Shown: piece by piece, positions 1-10,742 of the stretch | How the letters are laid out: each line of letters starts with the position of its first letter | How positions within the stretch are numbered: position 1 is the first letter of the stretch | DNA from: Branchipolynoe longqiensis | Taxonomy: Eukaryota > Annelida > Polychaeta > Phyllodocida > Polynoidae | Direction: 5' to 3' | Assembly: GCA_030323885.1 (NCBI GenBank) | Contig: CM059194.1 | Coordinates: 27,066,363-27,130,362 of the forward strand | DNA length: 64,000 nucleotides | Program-made: the position numbers and the translations under genes | The notes under the pieces: model-generated | The model's input: the letters and a program-made list of their open reading frames with translations, nothing else | Told to the model about the DNA's origin: nothing | The model's database searches: none

Positions 1-19
1 ATATATATTTAAGCAATGT

Positions 20-56
20 GCATGTATGCGAGCCGTGTACTGCCCCGTGTGAACAC
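20..56. repeat. end fragment of a hairpin-TIR MITE
   Basis: Contains GCCGTG and CCGTGTGAACACGGC, the palindromic terminus of the elements at 10743-11316 and 48498-49050. Only this end is present, next to the window edge. Confidence 0.4.
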
Positions 57-71
57 GGCCGTAGTACTAGT

Positions 72-210
72 TAGGCTAGACTTCGATTCTACCAGTACGG
101 TCACGTACGCTTAGCAACTGCTAAAGATACGTGAGGAACGACCGCGCATGCGCACGTAGGCCTAGACTTCAACTCTACACGTACGGTCACGTACGGGTAG
201 CCACTGCCAA
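72..210. repeat. diverged direct repeat
   Basis: A block of about 50 bases containing TACGGTCACGTACG occurs twice (near 72-125 and 161-210). No coding potential is seen. Confidence 0.45.
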
Positions 211-400
211 TCATTAAAGCTATAAGATTAATTGTGTGTATTCATGGGATTTGTAAAAAGAAATGTAATTGATTGGATATCCTTGTGCAGTTTTCGGAAA
301 TCTCTTTTTTGGGTATATTTGGATTTGGTTGGAGTCGGAGGGGCATCGGATTAAGAGCCCACTTCAACTTGGGACGGTCGGAAGTGAAATGAGCAGATGA

Positions 401-484
401 TCACTGCGCAGACTCAAACTGGTCACCTTCACTGCGCAGACTCAAACTGGTCACCTGCACTGCGCAGACTCACACTGGTTACCT
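401..484. repeat. 28-bp minisatellite, three units
   Basis: Three near-identical head-to-tail copies of a 28-bp unit starting with CACTGCGCAGACTC; only a few bases differ between units. Confidence 0.8.
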
Positions 485-504
485 TCACTATTCACATAGC
501 AACA

Positions 505-668
505 CCCAGAAACGGCTGCTGTGTGTACCAAAAGATTTGTTTCTAGATGATGTAATTTGGGAGATATTTGACTTCTTCTGTATGAAGATTTGCTCACGGC
601 AGTTAACTATGCATTTGAATGGAAGTGTCCCTGGCAAACTGGTGTCCCTCGGAATCCGCATCACCGCC
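505..668 (+). mobile_element. decayed single-unit copy of the modular core MITE
   Basis: Matches one core unit (GATTTGTTTCTAG, TCTGTATGAAGATT, CAATGCATTTGAATG-like) followed by a degenerate right end of the CCGGTGTTGCAG-type terminus seen in full at 24540-25022. The left terminus is lost. The following bases to about 1085 hold nothing I recognise. Confidence 0.55.
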
Positions 669-1088
669 ATCTTCAAATGGACAGATCTCAATGTTCAAAG
701 TTAATATTCAAACTAAGGAACACAACTGTGTGAGTGTTGGTGTACAGGTAAGGGGCGAAGAAAACATACTGAGATGTTGGTATATGTCTATAGAATATCG
801 AGAGTATTGTAAATTTGATTAATAGCATGCAGTTGTGTCGGATTCATTATTTTTATTCGCAGAAAAAGATTGCGACTTTGTACTTGTAATCGGAACCCAA
901 TTCTTACGCAAGTTTGGGAGTTTTTAAACTATTGAAGGTTAACTTTAATTTAATTCAGTTACATCACGTGTGAATTTAGATAGATACAGTTAATATATTG
1001 TGTTTCTGCTGTTTAAATAGGTTGTGTTTGTTGTTGGCATATGTTACCCAGTTACGATGTAACTGACTGATGTCTAGCTGTGTGTCCC

Positions 1089-1145
1089 CGTCCTGATATG
1101 ACCTTAGATGTTGCTAGGACGTAACAACAACAAACAAACAAACAA
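1089..1145 (+). mobile_element. 3' fragment of the tRNA-derived SINE
   Basis: Contains TCCTGATATGACCTTAGATG and GCTAGGACGTAA followed by a CAAA-type tail, the 3' end of the SINE family common in this window. The 5' part is absent. Confidence 0.7.
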
Positions 1146-1187
1146 ACATCCAGCTGTGTGTTGTTTGGGGGCCCAGTAGATCTTAGA

Positions 1188-1425
1188 TAAAGGATTCACC
1201 CCGTACTTGCAGTACATGGGTGAATACCAACCGTATATAAAACTTAAAAAGCTGTCGAAAATGTGGGCTAATGAAATGAGAGCCTAAATTCACAATCTAA
1301 GAAGCAACACTTATTCTTTATATATGTCTTCATATTTCCCCGCTAGCTTTGAGTTGAAAAATATAATAAAACATCTAGTTTAATAGAATTTAAAAGTGAA
1401 ATCGACGGCGTTCCATCACCACCAT
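1188..1425 (-). mobile_element. hairpin-TIR MITE, truncated at the Ngaro-like element
   Basis: Starts with a terminus (TAGATAAAGGATTCACCC, then the reverse arm GTACATGGGTGAAT) and is colinear with the reverse complement of 55855-56113. The similarity stops at 1425, exactly where the Ngaro-like element begins, and does not resume at 10527. Confidence 0.7.
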
Positions 1426-1649
1426 AATTCATAACAAAAGACTGGACTGGGAGTAAATTTATAATTTATTTACATCTTCAAGCTTATTCGTAGCAAATAG
1501 GTTTGTACATCAATCATTTGTAAGTATACAGAAGTATTATATCACTTGTCAGTTTAAGTCATATCATAAGAACACACAGGCTATGTTATTAAACACACAC
1601 ACTCAAAGTTCCGGGTTCGATTCAACCGAAAAACCTCTAACACTCAGCC
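1426..1649 (-). repeat. split direct repeat B2 of the Ngaro-like element
   Basis: About 224 bases, closely matching 3340-3562. Both begin with AATTCATAACAAAAG and end with CTCTAACACTCAGCC. Confidence 0.85.
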
Positions 1650-3339
1650 CTAGTAGCCATATCGTAAGTACAAGAGGGAGGGAGGGTGGGGAAAAACCGT
1701 CTTCCAGGTGTTTACTGTATGAGTGCCAGGACCAGGTGAGTTGGAGAGCCTAGGTTTTTCCACCTCTATATATACTAAGGGTTTCCTTGGAGATTGTTGT
1801 TGACATTTGATTTGAGTGCTTGGAGACATGAATGTTTCTTGACTACCGGACCTAGCAACACAGATGCAAAGTCCTTGGATCACAGATTGAATTGAGTGGA
1901 TATGGCAACGCATACAAGTTTTGTTTACATCACCTGGCAACACCAGTTTGAAAGTCAGAGATCTTCTAGTTGTGGGTTCAGTCATTCTAACAGAGTTCTT
2001 TGGCATTTTTAATACAGAACAAGAAATATGAATTAAATCTTAGTTTTTAACATTAATGATGATTTAAATAACATACATAGATAGATCTTGGAATTCTGAT
2101 TCTTTTAGATTGTCCATTTAATAGTTGGAGATCAATTGAATTTTATTTAAGTTCAAGTTAACAAGTTTCAGTAGATACATATCAGCAAGGCATTTGATTT
2201 TTTAGAAACTAGGAGACCATTATCTCTAGAATATCAGTTAACCCAGTTACTGATGATTTATGTAACATACATATATAGAACTGGGATTTCTAATTCTTTG
2301 AGATTGTCCATTAATAGTTGGAGATTGAATTTTATTTGGGTTCATGTTTATAAATTTCATTAGATACATATTAGTAAGGTATTTGATTTCTTTTTGAAAG
2401 TATGAGACCATTATCTCTAGAATAAGAGTTAACCCAGTTTATCTATTATAATGCTTTAGAAGCTCAATCTAGTTAATAGATAGAACTTAACTTCAGTTTG
2501 AATCCATTTGTCAGTTTATAACAGAACAAAGAAGGAATAAATCCTAGTCTAAAATTACTGATGAATTATATAACCTGCAGATATAACTGGGAGTTCTAAT
2601 TCTTTGAGATTGTCTATTTAAACGTTGGAGATCAATTTAAAATCATTTAAGTTCTTGTTTAAGAAATTTTAGTAGATACATATCTGCAAGGTAATTGATT
2701 TTATTTGAAACTATGAAACCATTATCTACAGAATATGAGTTAACCCAGTTTATCTATTATTTTACTTAGAAGCTCAATCTAATTAGTAGATAGAACTTCA
2801 TCTAAGTTTGCACCCATTTGTGAGTTTACAAGAGAACAATAGAGATGAATAAATCCTAGTCTAGAATTTACTGAAGAGTTATATAACATGCTTATATAGA
2901 ACTGGGAATTCAAATTCATTGAGACATCCACTAGCAGTTGGAGATCAACTTATATTAATTAATTTCATAGTTTATGACATTTTCTTATATTATTCCTTTT
3001 TATATGTTATCATAACAGTATCTCCAGAATATGAGTTAACCAGTTTATCCATTAGATTACTTGTAAGCCCAACCAGTTATGTGGAATACGTCACACCATG
3101 TAATAGAATTACTTGGTTAGGCCAAATGAATTAACTGGGTTTTTCTAATTTAAGGTTAATAACTTTTGTTTTTGATTATTTCTTTGCCTGTCAGCATAGT
3201 GTACAGAATAATAAGATCTAAGCTGTGAGTTATGCCAGTTCTTATGTTTTAATTTGTTCTGTTTTTGGCAACCAAGTAATTCAGGAGATGTGAGGTGACC
3301 AATTGTTATGAATTACTCATGTTACTACATAACATGCAC
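1650..3339 (-). repeat. split direct repeat A2 of the Ngaro-like element
   Basis: Matches 8516-10526 from about 1691 onward (for example TGTTTACTGTATGAGTG and CATGAATGTTTCTT) to its end at ACATAACATGCACAATT. It has internal degenerate repeats of a few hundred bases (AACTGGGA...TTGAGATTGTCC...GAGTTAACCCAG near 2080, 2270, 2580 and 2900) and no coding potential. Confidence 0.8.
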
Positions 3340-3562
3340 AATTCATAACAAAAGACTGGACTGGGAGTAAATTTATAATTTATTTACATCTTCAAGAATA
3401 TTCGTAGCAATATAGGTTTGTACAATCAATCATTTGTAAGTATACAGGAGTATATACCACACGTTAGTTTAAGTCATATTAAAAGAACACACAGGCTAAG
3501 TTATTAAACACACACTCAAGGTTCCGGGTTCGAATCAACCGAAAAACCTCTAACACTCAGCC
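3340..3562 (-). repeat. split direct repeat B1 of the Ngaro-like element
   Basis: Second copy of B, joined directly to A2. Its upper end overlaps the stop codon of the recombinase (3557-3559). Confidence 0.85.
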
Positions 3563-4550
3563 AAATTGCGTAGCGAGTGTTAGAGGTGCAGCACTAAACA
3601 CAGTTTTAGGAACGTAATCAAATATCGCTGAAGAGCGCCATCTACCTAACTCACGTACATCATTGATAGAAGCTCCTGCCTCCGCGCAGGCTCGGGCCGC
3701 ACCTCTTCTTAGGCTATGAAGAGTAACGGCCTCAGGGTTAAGGTGTCCGGTTTTAACAAGCGCAAGTCTTATTGCTGCCAACAAGGTAGGGCCCGAGAGG
3801 GGAGCGCCGGACGGGAGCAGAAACGCAGGACCCGCAGGGACAACTTGCGTAGACCCAACATACTTGCGCCAGGCTTTCAAGGGACAGCAAGTCGCACCAG
3901 GAATTGCTGCTATTTCCACCACATACCGGCCTGATGCTCCACGTGAGGTTTTTAGTTGATCGAACCCGGATCAGAAGCGTGTGTCTGCTTTCACGTATAT
4001 CCGCCCCTATGAGTGCGTGGCCCGGATCGTCGTCTCGACCGGAAAATAACAAGTTACATTGCCTTAATAACGTGAAGTAACCTATTAGAGTTGCAGCAAT
4101 CAATACATTTGCTAGGTTACCGGCAGATTTAAAGTAGTGAACTATATTTATGATATCGTTTACAGACAGAGGGAGTGCCTTAGTTGGACTATGCGTTGAT
4201 AATCTACACACTCCTTGTTTGACTAATTTAACAGGGTATGACTCAAATGCTTGTACATCACCACCATACAGAGAAACCCAGGTTTTTGCTCCACTGACAT
4301 AGTTATTAAGAGCCCCTGGAGTTTTCAATTTACCATATAGCTCCGCTACATACGCCATTACATCATATATTTGAGGCTCAGTAGGATTAACTTGATAATT
4401 CGCACAATACTTTAGATAAGCCCTAACATGGTACAGTTTGTTCTTCCAAGTTCCTGCCGACAGTCCTGCTTTAAACAGATCTAGTACTTGTTGATGAAGG
4501 CCATTAGGAAGATCTGGGAAGGTAGAGCCAATATCACTACCTTTCCAGAT
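3557..4550 (-). pseudogene. tyrosine recombinase of the Ngaro-like element, frameshifted
   Basis: The recombinase would integrate the cDNA. The N-terminal half is open directly after the RT stop codon (4551-4553) and in the same frame. It has an alpha-helical DNA-binding-like segment, then the first catalytic arginine in LLRQCNLLF. Near 3925-3960, close to an A-run, the frame changes. The second part carries the HxxR box (LHSLRRGAAR), the tryptophan of GRWRSS and the nucleophile tyrosine in IFDYV. So all four R-H-R-Y residues are present but in two frames. No ATG is seen before the N-terminal helical part; the first one in frame is at 4358. Expression may therefore depend on the RT frame. The frameshift could be a real mutation or an assembly error in the homopolymer. 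Confidence 0.85.
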
Positions 4551-6869
4551 CTACAGAGTTAAGTCAAACACGGATACTTCATGGGAAACCCGGATCCTCG
4601 TGATCCCGAGATCGGAACAAAGAGAATCTGCGGTGACGGCCGCTTTACCATCAAAGTGTCGCCTGCTCAGAGCATCGGCCAGAACGAGTTCCGCGCCAGG
4701 TTTATGACGAACTTGCACCTCACAGCTGTGATCCGCTGCATACCGCCAGATTTCGCGCGCACAGGCACAAAGGACAGGGTCCTTACCAGCGCCCGAGGAG
4801 AGTACTTGCTGTGAAGCCATGTTGTCAGTATTGATAATAATTCTATAATTTTGAATATCTGGAGGACCGAGATTTTGGAGTGCAACAACCAAGTTTAACG
4901 CCTCTAATTGCGCTATGTTAGTGTATAAACAGAGTACATCTCCAGAGTAAAGTTCAGAGTAATAATTTGATTCAGAATACGCACCGGCCCCTCTTAGGGA
5001 AGAGTCACACTCAATTAACCAATCACACCTTGGGGAAGTGTTCAATAGGACGAGGCCATTTGTATTCTCAGCATAACGCAAGAACCATCTAATGTCCCTC
5101 ATTAGCTCCAAAGTGACTCTACGCCTGGACTTGTAAGGTGTAGCCCTAAGCATATCTAATATTCTATTCATGAAACGACGAGCAGGGGTTACACATTTCG
5201 CAATAAATTGTAGCCTACCAATCAGCCGTTGCAAGTTTTTCCTACTAACTAGCTTACCTTCTTTCCAAAGTTTACATTCATCTAGTATTTCCTTCAACTT
5301 TAATTTTGGAATTGTTATCCTCATTAAATCTGTATTGACATTGTAACCTAACCAATCTAAATCTAAAGTAGGGGACACACATTTCTTCAAAGATAAATTT
5401 AGACCCAACACACTAGTAATTCCTAAAATTGCATTATAGGCCAGCTTTGCTTCTTCTTCATTGCGAGCTACACCAACAAAGTCATCAAGATAACAAAGTA
5501 CAAAGTGACCTTTTTCCCTAACTAGATGGACCACCGCATTAGTGGTACGGGCACAAGCTAAGGAAGAGGTTCTACAACCGAATGGTGGAGCGATATCGAA
5601 ATAGTAGCTACCGTCTACAGCAATCCCAAACAGAGGCACTGAGAGGGGGCATGTGCGAAGTTGTCTATAAGCTCTAGCCAGGTCAATTGACCATAAAAAG
5701 GAACCCTTCCCTAAGTTAATCAATTCATTCGCTAAGTCCATAATGTTAGGAAGTGTATAGCTGATCTCCCGCCCTTGATAAAAACCCTTCATAATACCAG
5801 AGTTGACACTAGCACCCTTGGGATAGCTAAGATCTACTATAATACGTCTTTCTAAAGAATTCTTTTTAGGTCTAGTCATTATAGGGCTTATCTGAGCCCA
5901 GGGTGTGAATGGTATTGTTTTGAATGGACCCAGCAGAGCATTGTGTTTCAACTCTGTTGCAATGTACCTGACTACCCAAATGAAATTATTTGGGTCCTCC
6001 TTATGATTGGCATATGAAGGGGTTGGAGGTAAAGATTTTGTATAGTCAGCAGGCCAACCGTACTCAAGATAGCTTACAATTTCAAAATCATCATAGTCTT
6101 GTAGTAGGAACTTCCACATAGGTATGTTAAGGCCGGATGGTATAGGTATCATGGCAGATAAATAATTTGGCAAACCCGAAGATCGTACTTTAGTATATAT
6201 ATCAAGATATTGACTCGAGACAACAGTGTCTAGAGCAACAGTCGGCCAGAAACCGAGGAGGGTTGAGCTGAAAGCTACCGGCGAAATGGAGCGGTCAGAA
6301 GAATTTGGAAAATTATTATCAATACTGTTTTCAGAATCCCTATGTAAGGATTCAGACAGGGCCGTGGAGACCCGAGGTACAGTGGTTGTGGCACCACGAT
6401 CGACATTCGCTTTGCACGAAGTTGAGGATGATTCAGACTCAAGATGAGTCGAAGCCAGAGGAACGTCAAATGAATTCTGAGAATCAAATGAGCTCATGGG
6501 ATCTTCATCAAAACGACGATTGTTAACCGTATGTGAACTCAAGCTGGGAAACTCTGATAAACTACTATCATGAAATTTTGTACTAATACTCTGCAAATTA
6601 TTTCCAATACTCAATGAAGCTGAACGCCCAGTCATCTCAGGACTAACCGTACAATCCAAAACATCTGTGCTACTCAATTTTGTATCTACCATATCAGAAT
6701 TAATAATGGAGTTCATGCCAGAGTGACTAACCTGAGTTCCCAGCTTGGAAACAGTAACGTCGTCGTCTTGTGAATGCAGGACGAAAGATTGGAGCACGTA
6801 AGTTTGAGGATGGAGCACGTTAGTTGTAGCATGTAAGTCATCATCACGGCAGATCAAATCACTCTCCAA
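4551..6869 (-). CDS. reverse transcriptase / RNase H of the Ngaro-like element
   Basis: An intact ORF of 772 residues that would copy element RNA into DNA. Residues 1-200 are serine-rich with no clear domain. The RT domain spans about 245-560: the fingers have RIIVDLSYPKGASVN (343-357), the palm has SIDLARAYRQL (394-404), and the catalytic YLDD box is at 460-463. RNase H follows at about 615-740, with aspartate in IECDSS, then QLEALN, TDN (681) and ADALSRR (731-737). The DLSYPKGASVN and FGCRTSS motifs are typical of DIRS/Ngaro enzymes rather than Gypsy. It lies 68 bases downstream of the gag-like ORF in a different frame. The TAG stop is followed in the same frame by the recombinase. Base composition matches the rest of the element. 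Confidence 0.92.
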   Translation of the reverse strand: MESDLICRDDDLHATTNVLHPQTYVLQSFVLHSQDDDVTVSKLGTQVSHSGMNSIINSDMVDTKLSSTDVLDCTVSPEMTGRSASLSIGNNLQSISTKFHDSSLSEFPSLSSHTVNNRRFDEDPMSSFDSQNSFDVPLASTHLESESSSTSCKANVDRGATTTVPRVSTALSESLHRDSENSIDNNFPNSSDRSISPVAFSSTLLGFWPTVALDTVVSSQYLDIYTKVRSSGLPNYLSAMIPIPSGLNIPMWKFLLQDYDDFEIVSYLEYGWPADYTKSLPPTPSYANHKEDPNNFIWVVRYIATELKHNALLGPFKTIPFTPWAQISPIMTRPKKNSLERRIIVDLSYPKGASVNSGIMKGFYQGREISYTLPNIMDLANELINLGKGSFLWSIDLARAYRQLRTCPLSVPLFGIAVDGSYYFDIAPPFGCRTSSLACARTTNAVVHLVREKGHFVLCYLDDFVGVARNEEEAKLAYNAILGITSVLGLNLSLKKCVSPTLDLDWLGYNVNTDLMRITIPKLKLKEILDECKLWKEGKLVSRKNLQRLIGRLQFIAKCVTPARRFMNRILDMLRATPYKSRRRVTLELMRDIRWFLRYAENTNGLVLLNTSPRCDWLIECDSSLRGAGAYSESNYYSELYSGDVLCLYTNIAQLEALNLVVALQNLGPPDIQNYRIIINTDNMASQQVLSSGAGKDPVLCACAREIWRYAADHSCEVQVRHKPGAELVLADALSRRHFDGKAAVTADSLCSDLGITRIRVSHEVSVFDLTL

Positions 6870-6937
6870 GTTATCATATGAAAAGGAAAGGACATCAATA
6901 TTAGAGACATTGTCTAATGGATCTGGCCCCGCAGGGC

Positions 6938-8491
6938 CTATGACTGAAAATCCTGGGCAACATTATTAGAATTAACTTCCCCGGTTTTGGTACCAGAGTC
7001 AACTCGAGGAGCCGATCTATCCAACACCCTCTTTTTGTTATTACAATCAATCTCACGGTGTGAGTTAGCTTTCTTATATTTATTTATACACCATGCACAG
7101 TAATGACATCTCCTATCCTGCCCGACACCATGAGAACTAGAAAATTCACAAGATTTGCCCCAGTTCCACGAGTAGCAAGGTTTACCGTCTACATTAAAGT
7201 CATACTCCCTACTAAAGTTAGAAGATTTATTAAAGTCAGATTTAAAAGAGTTTTTATAAGAGGCACGTCTTTCACCCACCGCCATTACATCACGCATGAT
7301 ATCTTTGATTGCATACCTATCATCCCACCCCGTTGTCAACCGACCATCAATAATCATAGTGAAAATGCGTTCTGACCAAGTGAGACACGTACTCCATTCC
7401 CAATCAGCTGCCATTAGCATAAGATCTTCTTCATGTATTTTGATATGATCAACCCAACCTTCAGGCAAACGGCTATCTCGCCTCATACGGTGTAATGCAG
7501 TAAAATACTCAAACCACTCTGACTCTCCAGAACCCACTTTCCCCTTTTTTTCTTTTCTAATGACATACAAATGTGGCATAAAATCATCCCTACCTTTTTG
7601 TTTTTTTAGTGTAACACCAGCTGATGATAGTAACTCTGCAATCAACATCTTGCTTTCTGCAGTTTTCTTGAATTCTCGACGACTGGATCTGAGACGCCGT
7701 CTGTTTTCCCGAGCGCTGTCCGAATCTGACGAGGAAGAACGACACTGCCTCGACCGCTTCGCCGTAGGAGCTGCATGATGTCTGCGTCGACGATGTAGAT
7801 CCCTTGGCTGTGTGCTTGTATGCTGGTTCCCACGCCGCTTCCGGGATGTTTGCTTGCGATTCGGCGAAAGGCCACTAGATGGCGACTCGACTGCTTCATC
7901 TGAACTTGAAAATATATCGTCGATGACTTCCTCGACACGCTTGTTATGAGAATGTCGATACATAGAATTCTTTTGAGAATCGCTTGAAACTGAAGAGCGT
8001 GATCGACGTCTTTTGTGATGGTGAGCTGTTGAGAGATCAGGAACATGACGAGGCCTCGACCTGGACTCAGTAGGTAGGCACCCATGCCTCTTCCGCGACG
8101 TACCCGTTTGATTTGACCGTAACACACTAGATGGCGACCCAGGGCGCATTTCTTGCTCCGACTCGACGTCATCTGTGACGTCACCGACATTCTTCCCTGC
8201 TCCGCGTCGATACGTACAATTTGACTCAATAACTTTTAATCGACTTAACAAAACTTTTGAAAACGACGCCAATTTGGTGTCTATTGCTGAGTGCACTGTG
8301 GATAACGACATCTCGGGCAAGTCGACGTCGACTGGCAACTCGGTGACAGAATCTCTCACTTTCGACGAAGTTTTCCGACTTGTTGAAGGCTTGGGTGAAG
8401 CTGTTAAGTCTGCTGTATCCTCCATTAGTGAAGATGGCCGACGCACACGGGTGGATTTACGAACTTGCTGCATAATCTGTATCACTTGCAA
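6938..8491 (-). CDS. gag-like nucleic-acid-binding protein of the Ngaro-like element
   Basis: An intact ORF of 517 residues, the first in the element. The N-terminal third is basic and Ser/Thr-rich. Roughly residues 110-280 are rich in Arg, Ser and His (KRRRSRSS, HRRRRHHAAP), as expected for nucleic-acid binding. A globular segment follows (EWFEYFTALHRMRRDSRLPEGW and on). Near the C-terminus a Cys/His cluster, PCYSWNWGKSC then RRCHYCAWC, resembles the zinc-binding motif of DIRS/Ngaro gag proteins. The start at 8491 is about 25 bases inside the boundary of repeat A1, fitting translation initiated just after a promoter-bearing repeat. The function as capsid or nucleocapsid protein is inferred from position and composition. 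Confidence 0.8.
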   Translation of the reverse strand: MQVIQIMQQVRKSTRVRRPSSLMEDTADLTASPKPSTSRKTSSKVRDSVTELPVDVDLPEMSLSTVHSAIDTKLASFSKVLLSRLKVIESNCTYRRGAGKNVGDVTDDVESEQEMRPGSPSSVLRSNQTGTSRKRHGCLPTESRSRPRHVPDLSTAHHHKRRRSRSSVSSDSQKNSMYRHSHNKRVEEVIDDIFSSSDEAVESPSSGLSPNRKQTSRKRRGNQHTSTQPRDLHRRRRHHAAPTAKRSRQCRSSSSDSDSARENRRRLRSSRREFKKTAESKMLIAELLSSAGVTLKKQKGRDDFMPHLYVIRKEKKGKVGSGESEWFEYFTALHRMRRDSRLPEGWVDHIKIHEEDLMLMAADWEWSTCLTWSERIFTMIIDGRLTTGWDDRYAIKDIMRDVMAVGERRASYKNSFKSDFNKSSNFSREYDFNVDGKPCYSWNWGKSCEFSSSHGVGQDRRCHYCAWCINKYKKANSHREIDCNNKKRVLDRSAPRVDSGTKTGEVNSNNVAQDFQS

Positions 8492-8515
8492 AGGAGGATG
8501 TGTATCTCTTGCTAT

Positions 8516-10526
8516 GGAAAACCGCCTTCCAGATGTTTACTGTATGAGTGTCAGGACAAAAGTGAGTGGGAGATCCTAGTTTTCCACCTCTAGATATATT
8601 AATGGTATCCTTGGAGATTTTTGTTGACATATGACAAGATTGCTTGGAGACATGAATGTTTCTTCACTACCGGACCTAGCAACCCATATACAAGTTTCTT
8701 GGATCACAGATTGAGTTGAGTGGTTATGGCAACGCATACAAGTTTTGTTTACATTACTTGGCAACATCAGTTTTGAAAGTCAGAGACCTTCTATGTTGAG
8801 GGTTCAGTCATTCCAACAGAATTCTTGGCATTTTTAATAAAGAACAATAGATATGAATTAAATCTTAGTTTTTAACATTACTGATGAATTTATATAACAT
8901 ACATAGATAGATCTGGGATTTCTACTTCTTTTGAATTGTCCCTTAATAGATGGAGATCAATTTGAATTTTATTTAAGTTCATGTTTATAACATTTCATGA
9001 GAGACCTATCTGCAAGGTAGTTGATTTCTTTAAGACTAGGTTACCATTATCTCTAGAATATGAGTTAACCCACATATAACAAGTTTTGTTTACATTACTT
9101 GGCAACATCAGTTTTGAAAGTCAGAGACCTTCTATGTTGAGGGTTCAGTCATTCCAACAGAATTCTTGGCATTTTTAATAAAGAACAATAGATATGAATT
9201 GAATCTTAGTTTTAACATTACTGATGAATTTATATAAAATACATAGATAGATCTGGGATTTCTACTTCTTTTGAATTGTCCCTTAATAGATGGAGATCAA
9301 TTTGAATTTTATTTAAGTTCATGTTTATAACATTTCATGAGAGACCTATCTGCAAGGTATTTGATTTCTTTAAGACTAGGTTACCATTATCTCTAGAATA
9401 TGAGTTAACCCATATAGTAATGATTTATGTAACATATTAGAAGAACTGGGATTCCTAAATCTTGAGATGTCTAAAAATAGATGGAGATCAAATTTGAATT
9501 TTATTTAAGTTCATGATTATAAATTCCATCATATATATATCAGCAAGTTATTTGATTTCTTTTGAAACTATGAGTCCATCAATTCTAGAATGTGATTTAA
9601 CCCAGTTTAATCTAATATTTTGCTTAGAAGCTCAATCTAATTAGTGGATACAACTTAATCTTAGTTTGAACCTATTTATGAGTTTACAAAAGAATAAGAT
9701 ATAGGAATAAATCCTAGTCTAAGATTACTGATGAATTATATAACATGCAGAGAACTGGGAATTCTAATTCTTGAGAATTGTCCAGTAACGTTTGAGATCA
9801 ATTGAAATTAATTAAGAATATAAATCTCCAGAATATAATTCTCCAGAATATAATCTCAACAAGGTAATTGATTTCTTTTTGAAGCTATGTGACCAGTAAC
9901 TCCAGAATATGAAATAACCCAGTTTATCAATTATTTTGCTTAGAAGTTCAATCTAGTTACTAGATAGAACTGTATCTAAGTCTGGACCCTTTTTGTCAGT
10001 TTATAAAAGAACAAATAGTTGGATAGATCCTAATCTATAATTTACAGATTATTTATATAACATGCATATATAAACTGGGAATCCTAATTCTTTGAGAATG
10101 TCCACTAGCAGTTGGAAATCAACTTAAGTTACATAATTCATAGGTTATTACATTTTTATATTATTCCCTTTTTATATACTTAACTACTATCAGAACAGTA
10201 TCTCCAGAAGATGAGTTATCCAAAGTTTCTATTTTTTAGAATACTATAATCCCAATCCAGTCATTAGAATATGTCACACTATGTAATAGAATTACTTGGT
10301 TAAAGGAGCCAACAGAGTTAACTGGGTTCTCTAAATAAAGTCTAATAACTTTGTAATGATGAATTCTTGCCTGTTAGCATAGTATACAGAATAACAAGAA
10401 CTAAGCTGTGAGATAAGTCTGTGCTTCATGTTTAAAATTGTTCTGTTTTTGGCAACCAAGTAATCAGTATATGTAAGGTGACCAATTGTTATGAATTACT
10501 CATGTTACTACATAACATGCACAATT
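8516..10526 (-). repeat. split direct repeat A1 of the Ngaro-like element
   Basis: The 5' repeat, matching A2. It is about 350 bases longer because of an internal tandem duplication (8738-9413). It probably holds the promoter, by position only. Confidence 0.8.
8738..9413 (-). repeat. 341-bp tandem duplication inside repeat A1
   Basis: Bases 8738-9078 and 9079-9413 are nearly identical (both start ACAAGTTTTGTTTACATTAC). A2 has a single copy. Confidence 0.85.
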
Positions 10527-10742
10527 TAATATAAAATAAAGAAATGCACTACACTTTAAGAATTGTGACACCGACATCTGTTAAAGTTGTCGGCGTCGAG
10601 CATTGGATGTTGGCGTTGATCGGCATAATTATAGTTTAGAATTGACAGAGGTGTTGGAAAGTCCTTAAATTTATCCTGAATGTAAATAGGTAGTGGCAGC
10701 CAAAGTTTTATTATCATTTTTAAACTATGGGTTTGGATCTAG

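Larger units (their letters stand above)
1426..10526 (-). mobile_element. Ngaro-like tyrosine-recombinase retrotransposon with split direct repeats
   Basis: A 9.1-kb element. Read on the minus strand it runs A1 (10526-8516), gag-like ORF, RT/RNase H ORF, tyrosine recombinase, B1 (3562-3340), A2 (about 3339-1650) and B2 (1649-1426). The A1-ORFs-B1-A2-B2 order is the split-direct-repeat layout of Ngaro and PAT elements; DIRS1 has inverted ends instead. I see no methyltransferase domain after RNase H, which favours Ngaro over PAT. The family integrates by a tyrosine recombinase rather than a DDE integrase, so no target duplication is expected, and none is seen. The gag-like and RT ORFs are intact, while the recombinase carries a frameshift. 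This is probably a fairly recent insertion that is now defective. Confidence 0.85.
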
